A DNA stretch of 64,000 nucleotides from Siphonodentalium dalli (GCA_032622095.1 CP136062.1:134557282-134621281), one strand, 5' to 3'. Positions 34,364 through 47,159 are shown, counted from the first letter of the stretch. Notes: generated from the sequence alone by a model not told the origin. Program-made: numbers and translations.

Positions 34364-37300
34364 GAATATTAAAAAATATACCTTCTTTAGACATAATTAC
34401 AAGTCTAAACACATTTCATTTATAGTGAGATATATAGAATATATATAGGCCATATTAGTACGTGGCGGAAGATGCTTTCCCTGGACTAGTGTCCGAAATC
34501 ACACCAAAGGAATTTTAGAGTGTTTCCAATGTGAAAAATCCAAAAGGTTGAACTTTATTTTTTATCTCATTTTAGACCACATAATTAAACATGCATGTCT
34601 ATTGGTCATAATTTTGTTTCAATATGCCATACAATTAATAAAATTTGGGCGCCAAGTTTTGACGTACATTAAAAAGACAAGAAAAACCTTCAATTGCGTT
34701 ATAGACCGTTCTTGGTAATATCTGGAACGTATTGGAGCTCAAACAACATTTAAATTGAAGGTCAGGGTTGAGTGACAAGTAAAACATAAGTGGATTCGTA
34801 AAAGCATGTGTTAGAAGAAAGCGTTAGATGTTTGTACCCCAGAGATTTATACTGTCCGAAGTAACCTCGCTGTCCAAAGTCACCCCATTTTATGGTACAG
34901 AAAAGTTATCTGAACATTATATTATGCATGGATTCCCGCAATAACTCTCCAAGAGTCGTCCAGCCATTGTTCGCACCAAAATATCCAAAGCAATTACGCT
35001 GTCATAAAATGTACATACTGCAACAATGAGACATCCGCGAAGATACATCGGCGAATACACACACCCTGCAAAAGTCAAATAGTCTAACAGTCTGCAGCCC
35101 ACTAAATGGTGTAATCGGAGACAGCGTAGTGGAATCAGGGAGCTAAATATGTTCCAGAGTCACTATCGAATACACCGTGGAACCCTAAAGGTGAAGGATA
35201 ATTGAAGAATGGCCTTCACCTCATACATGTGATCCATTATTTAATGATGAGATCTTGTTTATTTGATTTGTACATCATATCTAAATAATTTAAACTGGTG
35301 AATTAATTGGGAAAAGGATTTTTGTTAGTGTGAAATTTATTTAACTATAGTTGTGGCATTTCTGGGTTTTTCCAGGTAAAATTTTGCTGCGGGATAACCC
35401 TGTCTTACACCTGAGGAATTATTTCGAAAAGTAAACACTCGACCTATGGTTTTTCTTGCATTTTCAGGATGATCTGGTGTCAGTCTAACTGGGTAAACAT
35501 CACTGGAATGGCTCGGAGGCTGAAATTCTGTGAATATGGCTGAAACGTTAACACTGTCGCCTATGGGAAAACATTTAGTTCAGTGATTCCTAGTCAGTCG
35601 CTGGTTCGTTAATGGACCGTTTGCGACTAGCAGAGTTGTCGTCGATGGCCGGGATTACCTCCCCTGACTAGTAGGTATATTCTCAGCGGTACTAATGAAA
35701 CGGCCGCTTATTCACACCAAGACAAGCGGTCAGTCGGGAAAACTACATCGCGACTTTCTTTTAACCTCATATATTTGCAAAACAAAATAACTATCTATGA
35801 ACTTGTATATGCACCTTCTACCTAGTGAACATTTACGAGCTCCTGTATATTTTTCTCCCAAACTAATATAGAAATACCCAAAGTTAACATATATATATGA
35901 CAACAAAGTATAAGGCATGTGCCTGAACAGAGTTAGTTCCTTGTGCATAAAATGAGAAGAAATTGTTGGAGGTTTTCTGGTTTACAGAACTTGCAGAACT
36001 GTGGCAGAAGGATTGGAAACAAATAAGCTTGCTTCCACTATGTTCCGCCCGAAAACTCCAATGAATTACGATTACGGGGTTTATGGATTTATGCTATCCA
36101 TCATGAACGGTGATAACGTTTTGTTTCATCGCCCCTTGTGCATATGCATGGGTACAATGACTTTTACATTGCCACTAATCAGGCCAATAAAGGTCATCTC
36201 TTCTTTTTGGGATTTGTATTCATGAATATATTTATTAAAGCAACATATGTGTGGCTAACATGCGGCCCATAGGACCTATATAAGTCACTTTTAGCAATGT
36301 AAATATCATTATACATAAACTAATGTACGCGCATTTGCGTTTTTGGAAAGTTTTTATGTAAGATTTTGAAATAAAATAGGGAAGTTCTAAAAGAAATTGA
36401 GTTATGCTATATGTGTGCCATGATATCTGATTACTAAATCTCATAATTTATGAGGGTTTAGTTTCAACACCAGTGTGGTTATTAACTTGAATGTCAAGGT
36501 TGCCTATGAATTAATTAATTTGATTTATGATTTAATTTACTTCATAATAATAAACTTATCGCAAGATAAAAGTTTGGGAGCTTGTTTCAACTAATAGTTC
36601 AACTCTTGCTATCAGTTAGCTTGCATGTCGGATGCAAGTTGTGCTCAGATATGCAGGGTCAAATATATATCACAACATGGTACATCGTCCATGTAACTTC
36701 TTAAAGATCTACATTATACAGTTCTTGTATTAATTAATTACTAAATATTTTCTTATTTATTTGCAAGCCGCATTTAAGTTAGAGCAAAGTGTCTTAACAT
36801 TGACATAAGATCACTAAAAAGCCGAATATGGCAAACCAATAAGAAAATATTTTCAGAAACTAGGATAACATAACTTTAATGTTTTTAATTCTTCATACCA
36901 ACATTATACTATTGAATTAATTTGTTTAACTAATTTCATCCTATCATGGCATTGCCTATAGTTAGATCCCCGAACTGGACTTGGAAACTCAAAATGTTAT
37001 TACTATACAGAATTGTGGTCAACTCTGTGGAAAGCAGACTTGGAAACTGAATTCACAAACGGCTTGCGTCACACAAGGACACCGTGCACAAGCACATCGT
37101 GGACACACTTCTTCAAGTCATCGCACATATCGTCCCATGATTTGTTTGTAGTATGAAACATTAAGAGCATTAGTTCTTAGTATGTTCCTGACATTGTACA
37201 AATAACGATCGTTTTTCTCACTTCTTTATGGAACAAATGAAAATATCTGAGCCACGACTTTGGCAACGTTTTTCGTAGTACGCAAATGTTGATTTCGTGC

Positions 37301-38048
37301 AACCGACATACAAGTATATCCTTCAAAATTATGTATACTCACTTTGAGGTTCAAATAAGCTATGTCTATTTAACTGTGGAAATATATTACATATACTAGC
37401 TCATATATACCCTTTCCTACTAAATTCTAAACAAGACTAAACAATTATTGACCAAATTTACTCTTCATCTGATCAAGCTTTTTGTATTTTCGAATTCCCA
37501 AATAATTCAAACGCTCTTTATTTCACCATATAAATACATAATGCATTATGAACGTTCTTTATTTTCACATGTTGTAGGTACAATTGCGTGGAAGTAATCT
37601 GTTGGAGTATAAATATTAGGATTGCGAACAGAGCGCAAGTTGAATTTGCTTTCTTTGTAAGACGATAATATGTATACATGTATATGTCTTTTCATGGACA
37701 ATGTGCATAAAGACAGTCCGCAGTCGGATATTAGCAATTCGCGTTTTTATCGGCGTGGAACTATATATTCCCTGTATATATATAAAGTGAAAGAATTAGC
37801 AAATATAACTTTAATAGTTGTGGCTTTATAATTCAAAATCATGCTGCAGTGTTTGATAAAACGTCGCTTTGTTGAAGTTACTTCGAGAAGAACACACCTG
37901 CCATGACCCATTTGCTTAGAAGAGAGCTCGATATACCTACTAGTCAGAGTAGATAATACCAGTCATCGACGATAACTCTGCTATAAGCAAATCGTCCATT
38001 GTCCCATATACGATCAGCTGCGACAAGTAACTGTATGCCTATAGTGTA
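34364..38048. other. 3.7-kb stretch without a supported gene
   Basis: Only short frames of no recognisable family. One AAAGAGCG motif lies at 37512. A frame at 36001-36225 was examined and not accepted. It is the longest stretch without a recognised repeat, so unrecognised host introns or exons may lie here. Confidence 0.45.
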
Positions 38049-38949
38049 CAAGAAAACTAAGATGCATGCATCAGGTCGGCCGTGAACTATCTACCATAGA
38101 ATTGTTGTAGCTATCGATTATACATTTTGGAACACCTGTCTGTATGTATGTGTGTATGCATGAATGCATGTGTGTATGTGTTATAGACTCTAACACTGCT
38201 CGACTGATCCGACTCGGATTTGGTATTTAACGTGTCAACTTGACCTCGCTCATAGGCATGTTTCTGGACCTTGACCGATCCGACTAAAAAATTGTGTGTA
38301 GGACTACTTCGATCCCGGGAGCAATATGGACGGGTCCAATTTCACGTGGGACCATGTTCTCGAACGTGCTGATGTAGGCATGTTTCTGGACTATTTGGAC
38401 GGGTCAAATCTTGATCCCGACCTGACTTTGACATTCAAAAAGATCAATTCAAGGTCAAATCTGGTGAAACGGAAGTATTTCAACGAAATATAATACCTAC
38501 TGTTACTTTTGTCCCAGGAGTGTTTCGGGTGGGTCAAATTATGACCCTGACCTGATCTTGACATTCAAAATTGTCAATTCAAGGTCAAATCGGGTAAAGC
38601 CGGGCGGATTTCGACGGGTATTTTTGTCGTGACTTTTGTCCGGGGAGTGTTTTGGACGGGTCAAATCGTGACCCGACATGACGTTCACCTTTAAAATGGT
38701 CAATTCAAGGTTAAATCGCGCAATTCTCCGAAAATCAGAGGGGAACATCCCGGACGAAGTAGGGTCCACCAGCTACTATTATATATTTCTAGATTTAGTT
38801 ACAAACTAAATACCTGTATATTGTACAAAGAAATGTTTGACAAATATATCTGTATCAATATTACCATACGGGTCATTAAAATAGATACGACGAAACAAAT
38901 TTTGAAGGGTGCATGGTATCAGGTAAATTTTTATATTTCAAATGATGAC

Positions 38950-39195
38950 AGGAATGCGGAAAGTTGAAGTACCTACGTAATACTGACTATCCGAATGAAG
39001 AGATATACATGTATATAAAAACCAAAATAGAAGATGACTGCTGGCGACAATGTTTTCCAAAAAAATTCAAAGCATTCGATAGCTCCCATCTAGTTGTCAG
39101 CCCGAAGATCAATATAAAGTGTGGTGACTATCAGATGAGGGATATGACTGTACAGTTGCTAAACAATTCAGTCACGCAAAAGAGGATCAAACAGT
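38950..39195 (+). pseudogene. exon-like module A, CUB-like (copy 2)
   Basis: Same module as 17752-17990 with two residue differences visible (Gly/Asp, Asn/Thr). Acceptor-like GATGACAG at about 38951 and donor-like ACAGTAAGA at about 39193. Confidence 0.4.
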
Positions 39196-39380
39196 AAGAT
39201 ACCAAATTGCTGCCTGTGGTAATGTTTTTTAACGAAATTCGGGAAAATTAGATTACTCTCACCCTGGTTATCCAGAAGATCATTGTGGAATCTGGTGACG
39301 ATCGGACAAGGGGTGTCGTCTGTAGGATCAACCAAATTATTTAGCCATAAAAATAGTAAAATTCCAGATCACCGCTGGCA

Positions 39381-39743
39381 GTGATGTCTTCACAAGGACA
39401 GCTTGAGAACAAAACATGGCTCACATCTAGCGGTGACCCAAACTATCCACGTGAGAAAAAGTTCTCCAATAAAAGCTGGCTGCAGGGTGCGCCAATTGAT
39501 TCAAATTCGAAATTTAACAGGGTGTACTGCTTGTGGCCATGTTTTCCCCGCATATTTGATAGACTTATGGACAAAACCACTGAATCCGTTGAATCAATAT
39601 ACATGTATACATGGATTAATTTATATGCATTGTTATACACAGTACTGGTATATAAAGGTACTGAAAATAACAATATTACTAGTATACACAAAATAAACCA
39701 TATATCATGGCTATGGGTTCTAATATCCGAATATGACAGCTGA
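39381..39743 (+). pseudogene. exon-like module B (copy 2)
   Basis: Open frame of 120 codons matching 17206-17568 with three residue differences. The SGDPNYP...KSW layout recalls the first half of a CUB domain. Confidence 0.35.
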
Positions 39744-41320
39744 TAACTTGGTGTGAATTGAAGAGTGGTGGTGTCTCAAGCATATCTAACCCTCCACGTT
39801 AGAAACATGCCATTAAATGTCATAAGTATAATCTAGCTTGAGGACAGAAGTTATCCATAAAACCCCCCTTAATTCAACCAGGTCCTCGCGCGATGTATGG
39901 TCGATCACATGATGATCTAGGGGGGCTTAGAATTGTTGTATAAAAACAGCACTGCATGTAAATATAAAATAAAATAGTGCTACATCTTATTACAGATTAT
40001 TGCCATATATAATCAGTGACTATACAGACAGTCTGACAAAATAAAGTTTCAGTGACACTCTATCCGAAGAGGGGAATAATTCCATCTGTTACAGTCAATG
40101 GAGCAATTATGAATCTGGAAAGGTGAAATTTCTAACTAATACTAGATATCGACATGACGCGATAACATATAACGTAAATGCAATATGGCCGCTGGCGACC
40201 ATTTTTTCCTATAAAATAAAAAAAATATTTGATAGCTCTCATCTGATAGATCAATATCAAGATAAATATGAAGTTTAGTGATGATCGGATGAGTGAAGTG
40301 GACTGTGCTAAACGGTTTAGTAATGGTTAAAAAGATTTTTACCTTAATATTTTTATGTTCACTTTATAAACTTCACTGAGTCATCTTTGTCATGTATTGA
40401 GTTTGATATCTTTTGTTAACAGTTTATAAATCATGTATGTCTCATGTTTGTTATTTTAATTTATGTGTTTATTATCATTAAATAAAGTTGCATTCCTTAA
40501 AAAGATTCTTACCTCAATGTTTTTATGTTCACTTTATAAACTCCACTGAGTCATCTTTGTCATGTATTGAATTTGATATCTTTTGTTAACAGTTTATAAA
40601 TTATGTATGTCTCGTGTTCGTTATTATATTATATACACTTTATAGTGTGTTTCAGAACGAAAACAAAATGAATAAAATCAACAAATTTGTAAATTTAAAA
40701 ACAATTCAAACGTTGTTGTATTCCATGTCCCAGCCCGGACATATACACCAAATTTCAATAATATTCATTGAGAAACAACGGACCAAACGCCATATAACAC
40801 CCCGTATGCATCTTTTATTCCGAGTTGGCCTTTTATTCCGAGTTGGCACTCGCCGATTGGGGCGAGTTAGCCCTGAGGCGAGTACGCCGATTCCGACACC
40901 TTTTCTATTTGCAGCAGGTTAAGTTTACGCGTAATTTAATTCACAAAGTTCCCCAATTGGTATCGTAAATAGAGCGACCTTATTTGACAGAGAATGCCTC
41001 TGTTATTGATTATAAAGTTGCTATACATTAAATACGACAATTCACATGCTCGTTCAAGCGCAGTAGTCTATTTTCCCCATGTTAAAGGACATCCACAAAT
41101 ACTAAATAACGCTAACTTACTGCCGAATGTTTTACACAACTGTTAACATATTTGGGCTGAATTCATCTGACGCGGTATTATTCCTCAAAATAAACAACAA
41201 AACCATCGTTACTTGGAAATGTAGTTTGGGCTAACATTTACATAAATCCTCCATATCATTATTCCGACACACACGTCAGATGAAAAACTCACATGAAGTA
41301 ACCGGCCAAATTGGCCGAAA

Positions 41321-41825
41321 TAAACAGTACTTTGAGAATAATTCACTAAATGTATCATCCACTCATTTCGGGACTAAAAAGTCCACTGTTTTGAGCCGCC
41401 AACATAATCCAAACAATAACAATCAGCACCTAATTAGCGACCGGTGGCTGACTCGGCTGTCTCCGACTATAACTTTTAGTGGCTGCAGGAACGCCAAATG
41501 TCGATAAAAGTTGAAATATAAAACTTACAAATTATCTATTTAATTTCTTTTATTTGTAATTGGCATAGCTTATCACGAACCAAAAACCAACATTATTGGC
41601 ATTATATAAACGACAATAAACCAAACTGAAATTCCCAACTACACCATTTACCGGGCTCCGATTCGGGCTCGGACTACAACTTTTAGTGTGTTCCTTTCTA
41701 TAATAGAACCTCAAACTCTCCACTCACATCCCACGAATACAATAGCAGAAAACACCATTAGATGGGGTAATGAGAACATGTCTGTTGACATCTTGTTACA
41801 ACCGCTGACTAAATCATTGTGGGCA
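41321..41825. other. stretch without a supported gene
   Basis: No known coding frame. GAAATTCCCAACTACACC near 41630 resembles the subterminal region of the hAT-type family at 23492. Confidence 0.45.
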
Positions 41826-42000
41826 GGGACGTGCCGACAGGGCGTTGGGGTGTCTCACATTTTGACCATAGTTGGGGTGTCTCACCCCAACTATGGTCAA
41901 AATGTCCAATAGTTGGAAATTTCATACCTGACACGACATTATGTGGAAATTTCGCACAAACAATAGGTTGAAATTGTTCTCGTACTTTGATTTTGATGAA
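41826..42000 (+). repeat. truncated end of an hAT-family MITE with hairpin
   Basis: CAGGGACGTGCCGACAGGG at 41826 matches the terminus of the 61344-61791 element. A perfect-looking hairpin (CATTTTGACCATAGTTGGGG and its complement) spans about 41858-41906, followed by AGTTGGAAATTTCATACCTG. The other end is not visible. Confidence 0.6.
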
Positions 42001-42089
42001 TCATATATTGAACATGACAGCTTTGGCTGCGTTGCGTGGATTATGTTATGTTTGTTTGTTTGTCCGCTATTAAGGCGACAAAGGACTCA

Positions 42090-42560
42090 ACCATCGGAGC
42101 TGAAAATGTGCATTTAGGAGTAATTTGACACGGGGAGCGTTATTAGATGGGTCCCGTTAATAATGCTGTCTTAAAATGGCACTAATAATAATTATATATA
42201 TTGGCTGACCAAACGGTTTGATTATCAGAGCTGAAAATGTGTTCTTGCAGTGGATAACTTGACACATAGAGTGTCATGCGATAGACACATTTGATCTCAG
42301 ACGACTTAAATCGGAAAATGTGAGCAATAAAGAGCGATTCTTATAATCTTAGATGACATGTGGGGAAATTGGTAAGGATGTGTCACCTGACCAGGGGATT
42401 TTCATGGGATAGGCGCCTTTGATCTCAAATGACTTAAAGAGGTACTAATAATTAACACTAAAGAGCGTTTATTTTCAACTTAGAAGATATATGTAACTTT
42501 ATCGGGAGAGTCATGCAATAGATGTTTACCCCAGATGACTAATAATTATTTAAAATGCGA
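42090..42560. repeat. degenerate tandem repeats of about 130-150 bp
   Basis: Three to four units share GAGCTGAAAATGTG or a variant, GATCTCA(A/G)A(T/C)GACTTAAA, and a TAAAGAGCG block (42329, 42460). Confidence 0.6.
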
Positions 42561-42904
42561 CTACTAGGCCTATTTTACCCCGGGCCCACACGGGTGTTTT
42601 GGTATGAAATTGCCCAGTAACGTACACTCTTCATGTCTTAATGCATTCCAGTACAATTGAGTGCCGCATAGCACATGCATATATCATAACACTATATCAG
42701 TAGCCGTCACATATTGTTTTCTAAATGATTGATATCTCACAATATAGAGCAAGTATTGGTTCTTTCTGCTGCTATGTCGTCAGACCGCACCGGAACAAAT
42801 GTTTTGACAGACAATCTTCGCTTTACTGCGTTTTATAAATCTCTCTGAGAATTAAAGGGCTGAGTTGCGATTTATCTTGCAGAATTACCCTTCTTCCCCA
42901 TGTT

Positions 42905-44221
42905 ATGTTTGGCAACTTTCTTCCAGAAAATATTTTTGGCAATTTGGAAACTTTGATGACCCATAACAATATCTTCAGCACGCTGTCGTCTGTGGACAGG
43001 GATTACCCCACGATCATTAATCGTACATGTACACTTGAACGTTTGTCCATATATACTGCATTTATGTCTGCATTATCTTTAATTACTATACTCATTTTGT
43101 TATTAATTGGATGTGTCGAGCGTAATCCAGGTCCACGTGACGACGGCATGGCTTTCCTTTTGTTAAACCCACAAAGTATAAGGAACAAACTAGATACGAC
43201 ATCGGTCGAAATGAACGATTTTGATGTGTGCATGTTCACAGAAACTTGGCTTAGTCCATCTGTTGATAACACGGATATATTTGTTGAAAGTTTTAACCAC
43301 GTTGTGAGAAATTATAGAACAGACAGGGTAGGGATGGGGTGGCTATTTATGTTAGAGATACCATTACCATGGCGACTTACATACCCACAACTTGGAATAT
43401 GTACGGGTTGAGCTAATAAAGCCTCATCATATCCTATTAGGTTGCTTTTATCGACCACCGAATTCTCTTACTTCTGTCTGGGATGATATTGAAAAATCAA
43501 TTGGTGTGGCACGAGATAGTGGTTTAGAAATGATTATCGCAGGCAATTTTAACGAATATCAGAAACCGAATTATCATGGACATATTAATGATATATGTAG
43601 CGCATGTGGCGTAAACAGATAATAAAATCACCTACCCATTTCTCTGAGAGTTCGAAAACAACACTAGACCTTTACCTAGTAAGTAACCCAAAATCTATCA
43701 CATCTTGGAAGGTATTAGATCCATTTTATTCGGACATGAAACGATACCATTGTCCGGTTAGAATCGACCTTAATTATTCACACACCAGACAGAAAAATTC
43801 TCTCCGACGCATTGTGTGGAATTACAACATGGCTGATTTTGAATCGATGAATAATGCATTTTACGATTGGGACCGCTCTGGTGAACTCGACTCTTTGAGC
43901 ACCGACTCTTTAGCTGAAGCTGTAACTACCAAAATTATCTCGACGGCAACTTCTTTCATACCACACAAGAGCGCAACTATTCGTGAAGGGTGTCCCCCGT
44001 GGTTGACATGCAACATCCGCAAATTAATTCGTGAGCGCGGAAAGCAACATAATAAAGCAAAACGAATTGACTCTCCTCTCGATTGGGCAAACTATAGGAC
44101 AAAGCGAAATTAGGTCATATCAGTGATCAGGAAATCGAAAAGAGAACATAATTCCAAATTAGAAAAGAAACTATATGATAACGCATGTGTCGCTTCGACG
44201 TGGTGGAAAACACTTCATAGA
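42905..44221 (+). pseudogene. LINE 5' part: 2A-like motif and AP endonuclease, decayed
   Basis: The frame from 42905 starts with a hydrophobic segment (residues 53-68) running into GCVERNPGP at residues 69-77 (43109-43135). This is a 2A-like ribosome-skipping sequence, known at the N terminus of some CR1-type and other LINEs. The endonuclease follows: LLLNPQSIRNKLD, CMFTETWLSP, then after a frame change near 43333 (G-run) VAIYVRDTIT, LGCFYRPPNS, and IIAGNFNEY, where family members have GDFN. The stretch SPTHFSESSKTTLDLYLVSN and a disrupted SDH-type box (43735-43760) come next. The frame ends near 44213 at WWKTLH, just before the RT, which resumes at about 58326. Multiple frame breaks. Confidence 0.88.
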
Positions 44222-45812
44222 TAGATTTATTTCTTATACCATACATCAATGGTTGAAAGAAAAAATGTTTACATATGTATACATAATATCAGAGGCAGTG
44301 TTGGGCGAATAAGGAATATATCAATTCAATACAAATATATTGTTCTGGCTGTAATCTATCAGGGGCAGGGTAAACCAGTCACTGGATAAGACCAACGAGG
44401 ACCCCCACACCATACCAACCCAAGACACAGCCGTGGGGAGGCATAGTATGCGGCCTCTTCCTGACCTCATCAAGTAACTAGTCGACCCTCCATAATCTTG
44501 ACAAATTTACAGAGTCTCCTAGCTATCGATGGTTTTCTCGTGGAGAACAAGATTCTTAGTTTCATTGGACTTGGGTAATTCCAATATGACTTGTGCAACA
44601 GCATTTTTCGCTCTGTTGATAATGATTGACAGTAAAACATATAGTGAATTTCGTCACCGATTTGGCCGTTGTTACATAGTGTACATATTCGATCATCACG
44701 GGGTGTACTATGCCACCTACCCTTTTCTATTGGTAATGAGTGGTTGCTTGTTCTGAATCGAGCTAGGGTAAATATTATGTCATCACGAAACTCGGAGATG
44801 TAATATTCCTGACCAAATTCCGGTTTTAATATCCTGTATATTTCTCCTCGACTGGAGCGTTTACACGATTCATGCCATTGTTGAATATATTGATCAGTCA
44901 GTTTCTGTTTCACCAGCGATATGGTTATATTTAAATCTATGGCGGGGTTCTGTCCGATCCACATATATGATAACCCACAATCATTTAAAATGCTCTTCAC
45001 TTTTCTCAGCCAGGGTGTGTAAAATCCATCAGTTTCGGATATCATGAGGGCAGTTTGATATAGTTTTTGGGCGAGAGAATTAACTGATCCGTTCAAAAGC
45101 TTGATCCAATAGCTAATTATCCTCACCTTAATGGTGACATCGAGGGAGTATCGTCCCAGTTCACCGTATACCATGAAGCTGGGAGTGGTGGATCTCAAGT
45201 GTAGCAACATTTAAAAAAAATTCAAATGCATCCTTTCTATGATGGAGTTGTCTCCCACTCCCCATATTTCTGAACCATAAATAAGAATGGGTAAAACCAT
45301 AGTGTCAAATAATCGCAAATGGGCATTGATCGATAGTTTGTGTACACGTCCGATTCTGAAGACTTCATACATTGAATGAGTAGCTTTTCTAACTGCAGCG
45401 CGTTTAGCTTCTGTAAATGACCCATTTCTGGAAAGAGGTATACCTAAATAGTTGAATGAGCTAGCCACTTCTAGATTAATATTATTGAATGAAAAGCCAA
45501 GATGTTTGGGTTGTCGCCCCCGTGAGAAGTAAACTACCTTGGTTTTCGGAATGTTAACCTTTAGTTTCCATATATGGCAGTAGTCTTCGAAACAGTTCAA
45601 CTGGTACTGCAGATCTTTTTTGATTCGGCGAATAAAACGGTATCGTCAGCGTAAAAAAGGACACACAATTTCAGATAACAGTCTATTTTTCTCTCCATTT
45701 CGTTAGAAACTGTTCCCATTCCCCCCACGTCTGCACTGGCCAAAAAATCGCTCAGGTCATTTATGTACAAGGAAAAAAGAAAAGGGGAGATATTATCACC
45801 CTGTTTTAAACC
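44222..45812 (-). pseudogene. second LINE, 3' half (RT C-terminal part and finger), - strand
   Basis: Reading leftwards from the Polinton: QGDNISPFLFSLYIND, catalytic FYADDTVLFAES (near 45650), FNYLGIPLSRNGSF, LRSTTPSFMVYGELGR, and the finger CTLCNNGQIGDEIHYMFYC (near 44690). Breaks occur at about 45600 and 45210. The 3' UTR runs to about 44222 with an ATTGAATTG stretch near 44325. The family is that of the LINE at 23607-25533. The N-terminal half lies beyond the Polinton at 57842-58325. Confidence 0.9.
45807..45812. repeat. Polinton target-site duplication, left (TAAACC)
   Basis: TAAACC immediately precedes the terminal AGTAGTGTATAAG; the identical hexamer follows the other terminus at 57842-57847. 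Polintons generate 6-bp duplications. Confidence 0.95.
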
Positions 45813-46310
45813 AGTAGTGTATAAGTATAATCTTTCCGTATACTTGATAGAAGGAGAGGTATAGTAAGACATATTAAAAACTATTTCTAGGCAGATGGTA
45901 TAGTAAGCAAACTATTTCTAGGCAGATGGTATAGTAAGCAAACTATTTCTAGGCAGATGGTATAGTAAGCAAACTATTTCTAGGCAGATGATATAGTCAG
46001 GCTAACTAGTAACTATTTGAAGGATTAGTACGCACGATTGAATACATGTATTATTATGTAATATAGTTATGATAGGTTAGTAAAATAATAGTCCTAGATG
46101 AGATGAATTATTCGCTAGTGAATAACCTCGTGCATGTAAAAACCACAAGGCTAAAACACATGGAATATTTGTTAGTGTCGGAACTTTTTCTTCTTTATTG
46201 TAGATTTGTAGGTAACACTATTCGATCTCATAAAACTCGATATTACAGAGTCTCGTAGAAAACGAAATGTGGAACCCTTCACACTTTAGTTCCTTTAATG
46301 AATATTAATA
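45813..46310 (+). repeat. Polinton terminal inverted repeat, left
   Basis: 498 bases inverted at 57344-57841 with few differences. Holds four 31-bp tandem units (ACTATTTCTAGGCAGATGG-TATAGTAAGCAA) at 45881-46004. Weaker similarity continues inward to about 46440, overlapping the end of the zinc-knuckle gene. Confidence 0.95.
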
Positions 46311-46391
46311 ATATATATCATAAACAAACACAATTATATCAATATTTTGATCAATATATATTAAATACAAAATATCATAAAACAAACATAA

Positions 46392-46655
46392 TCAAATCAA
46401 TCTTTTTTTAAGATATGGACAGTCTGGTCTTAGATGATCTCCGTTACATTCATAACATCTAACACGAGTCTTTTTAAATATATCAGCTGAATTCAATTTA
46501 GATATCCTATACAAAATTTTAGCATTTTTATCAGCTAATATTGAAATTTGTTGTCCTATCTCTTCTATATCAGCCAAATTATCTAAAAGTTTTCTTTTTA
46601 AACTCCCTCTGTTCTTTCCTTTCTGAGAAACTTCGAAGTCACTGTCAGAAGACAT
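46392..46655 (-). CDS. small zinc-knuckle protein of the Polinton
   Basis: 87 residues from the ATG at 46655. Acidic start (MSSDSDFE), lysine/arginine-rich stretch around residues 13-23, a probable helix or coiled coil at residues 25-58, and a C-terminal knuckle CYECNGDHLRPDC (Cys-x2-Cys-x3-His-x4-Cys, one residue shorter between Cys and His than the retroviral type). It is the last gene of the array, and its final codons lie in DNA that has an inverted, decayed match near 57270-57310. A nucleic-acid-binding role is inferred from the knuckle only. Zinc-knuckle proteins are not part of the core Polinton set known to me. Confidence 0.7.
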   Translation of the reverse strand: MSSDSDFEVSQKGKNRGSLKRKLLDNLADIEEIGQQISILADKNAKILYRISKLNSADIFKKTRVRCYECNGDHLRPDCPYLKKRLI

Positions 46656-46706
46656 TTTGATTTAAAAAATATTATAAAAAAGCATTTCATTTATAGAAAA
46701 AAAAAA

Positions 46707-47159
46707 CTAAATATCGAACAACACGGGTAGATGTTGTTTACACCAATTATAAACGTAAGTATCATTATGAAATCCGGGTTTATTTAAAACGTATAGACAA
46801 TCCAATCCTCTACAAGTATGATACAAATAATATAATACGAAATAACCACACAAAAAAGAAGATATATGTTGAATATAATTTGTACTATAATACAATCTAC
46901 CATATTTAGCTAACATAATTTTCAACTGCTCAGATGGAGGTAATCCGATAGGATCAAAATATATTATAAAATTATCATCCCGTTTCCATATACATATCCA
47001 ATGTTCACCATCTAACCAAGATGGGTCAGTATTACAAATTAAACCTCTGTTCGGCTTAATAGTATCAGGTAATTCGTCCAAAGCATAAACGCCTAATATC
47101 ATAGAATTCAAAACTGAGTCTGATTTTAATGCATCAGATATATCTAAGTTGCTCAACAT
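46707..47159 (-). CDS. adenain-like cysteine protease (PRO) of the Polinton
   Basis: 150 residues from the ATG at 47159, which lies 5 bases after the major capsid stop; an in-frame GTG at 47177 would add six residues. The family (Ulp1/adenovirus protease fold) cleaves capsid precursors during virion maturation. The expected catalytic order is visible: His53 in GEHW, Asp69 in YFDPIGLPP, Gln97 in NYIQH and Cys104 in SFLCGYFVLYYL. The length is shorter than adenovirus protease (about 200) but normal for Polintons. The frame is intact and the catalytic set complete, so it could be active. Confidence 0.9.
   Translation of the reverse strand: MLSNLDISDALKSDSVLNSMILGVYALDELPDTIKPNRGLICNTDPSWLDGEHWICIWKRDDNFIIYFDPIGLPPSEQLKIMLAKYGRLYYSTNYIQHISSFLCGYFVLYYLYHTCRGLDCLYVLNKPGFHNDTYVYNWCKQHLPVLFDI

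Larger units (their letters stand above)
38049..41320 (+). mobile_element. 3.27-kb Helitron-like non-autonomous element, copy 2 (inverted)
   Basis: Complement of 15625-18889 over its whole length (3272 against 3265 bases), very similar by eye, with few substitutions and small indels. Host flanks are GTGTA on the left and TAAAC on the right. In the element's own orientation the insertion again falls between A and T (GTTTA/TACAC), as in copy 1 (GCTCA/TACGA), with no target duplication. The exon-like modules lie on the + strand. Confidence 0.7.

Noticed and set aside
36001..36225. Possible exon with 74 codons
   Set aside because: Starts at GTG, has no recognisable domain and no convincing splice borders.
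15625..41320. A single 25.7-kb transposon with 3.27-kb terminal inverted repeats
   Set aside because: The empty paralogous site at 14431-14745 shows the left arm is a complete independent insertion with its own two ends.
43003..43272. - strand frame of 89 codons
   Set aside because: Antisense shadow of the LINE 2A/endonuclease frame.
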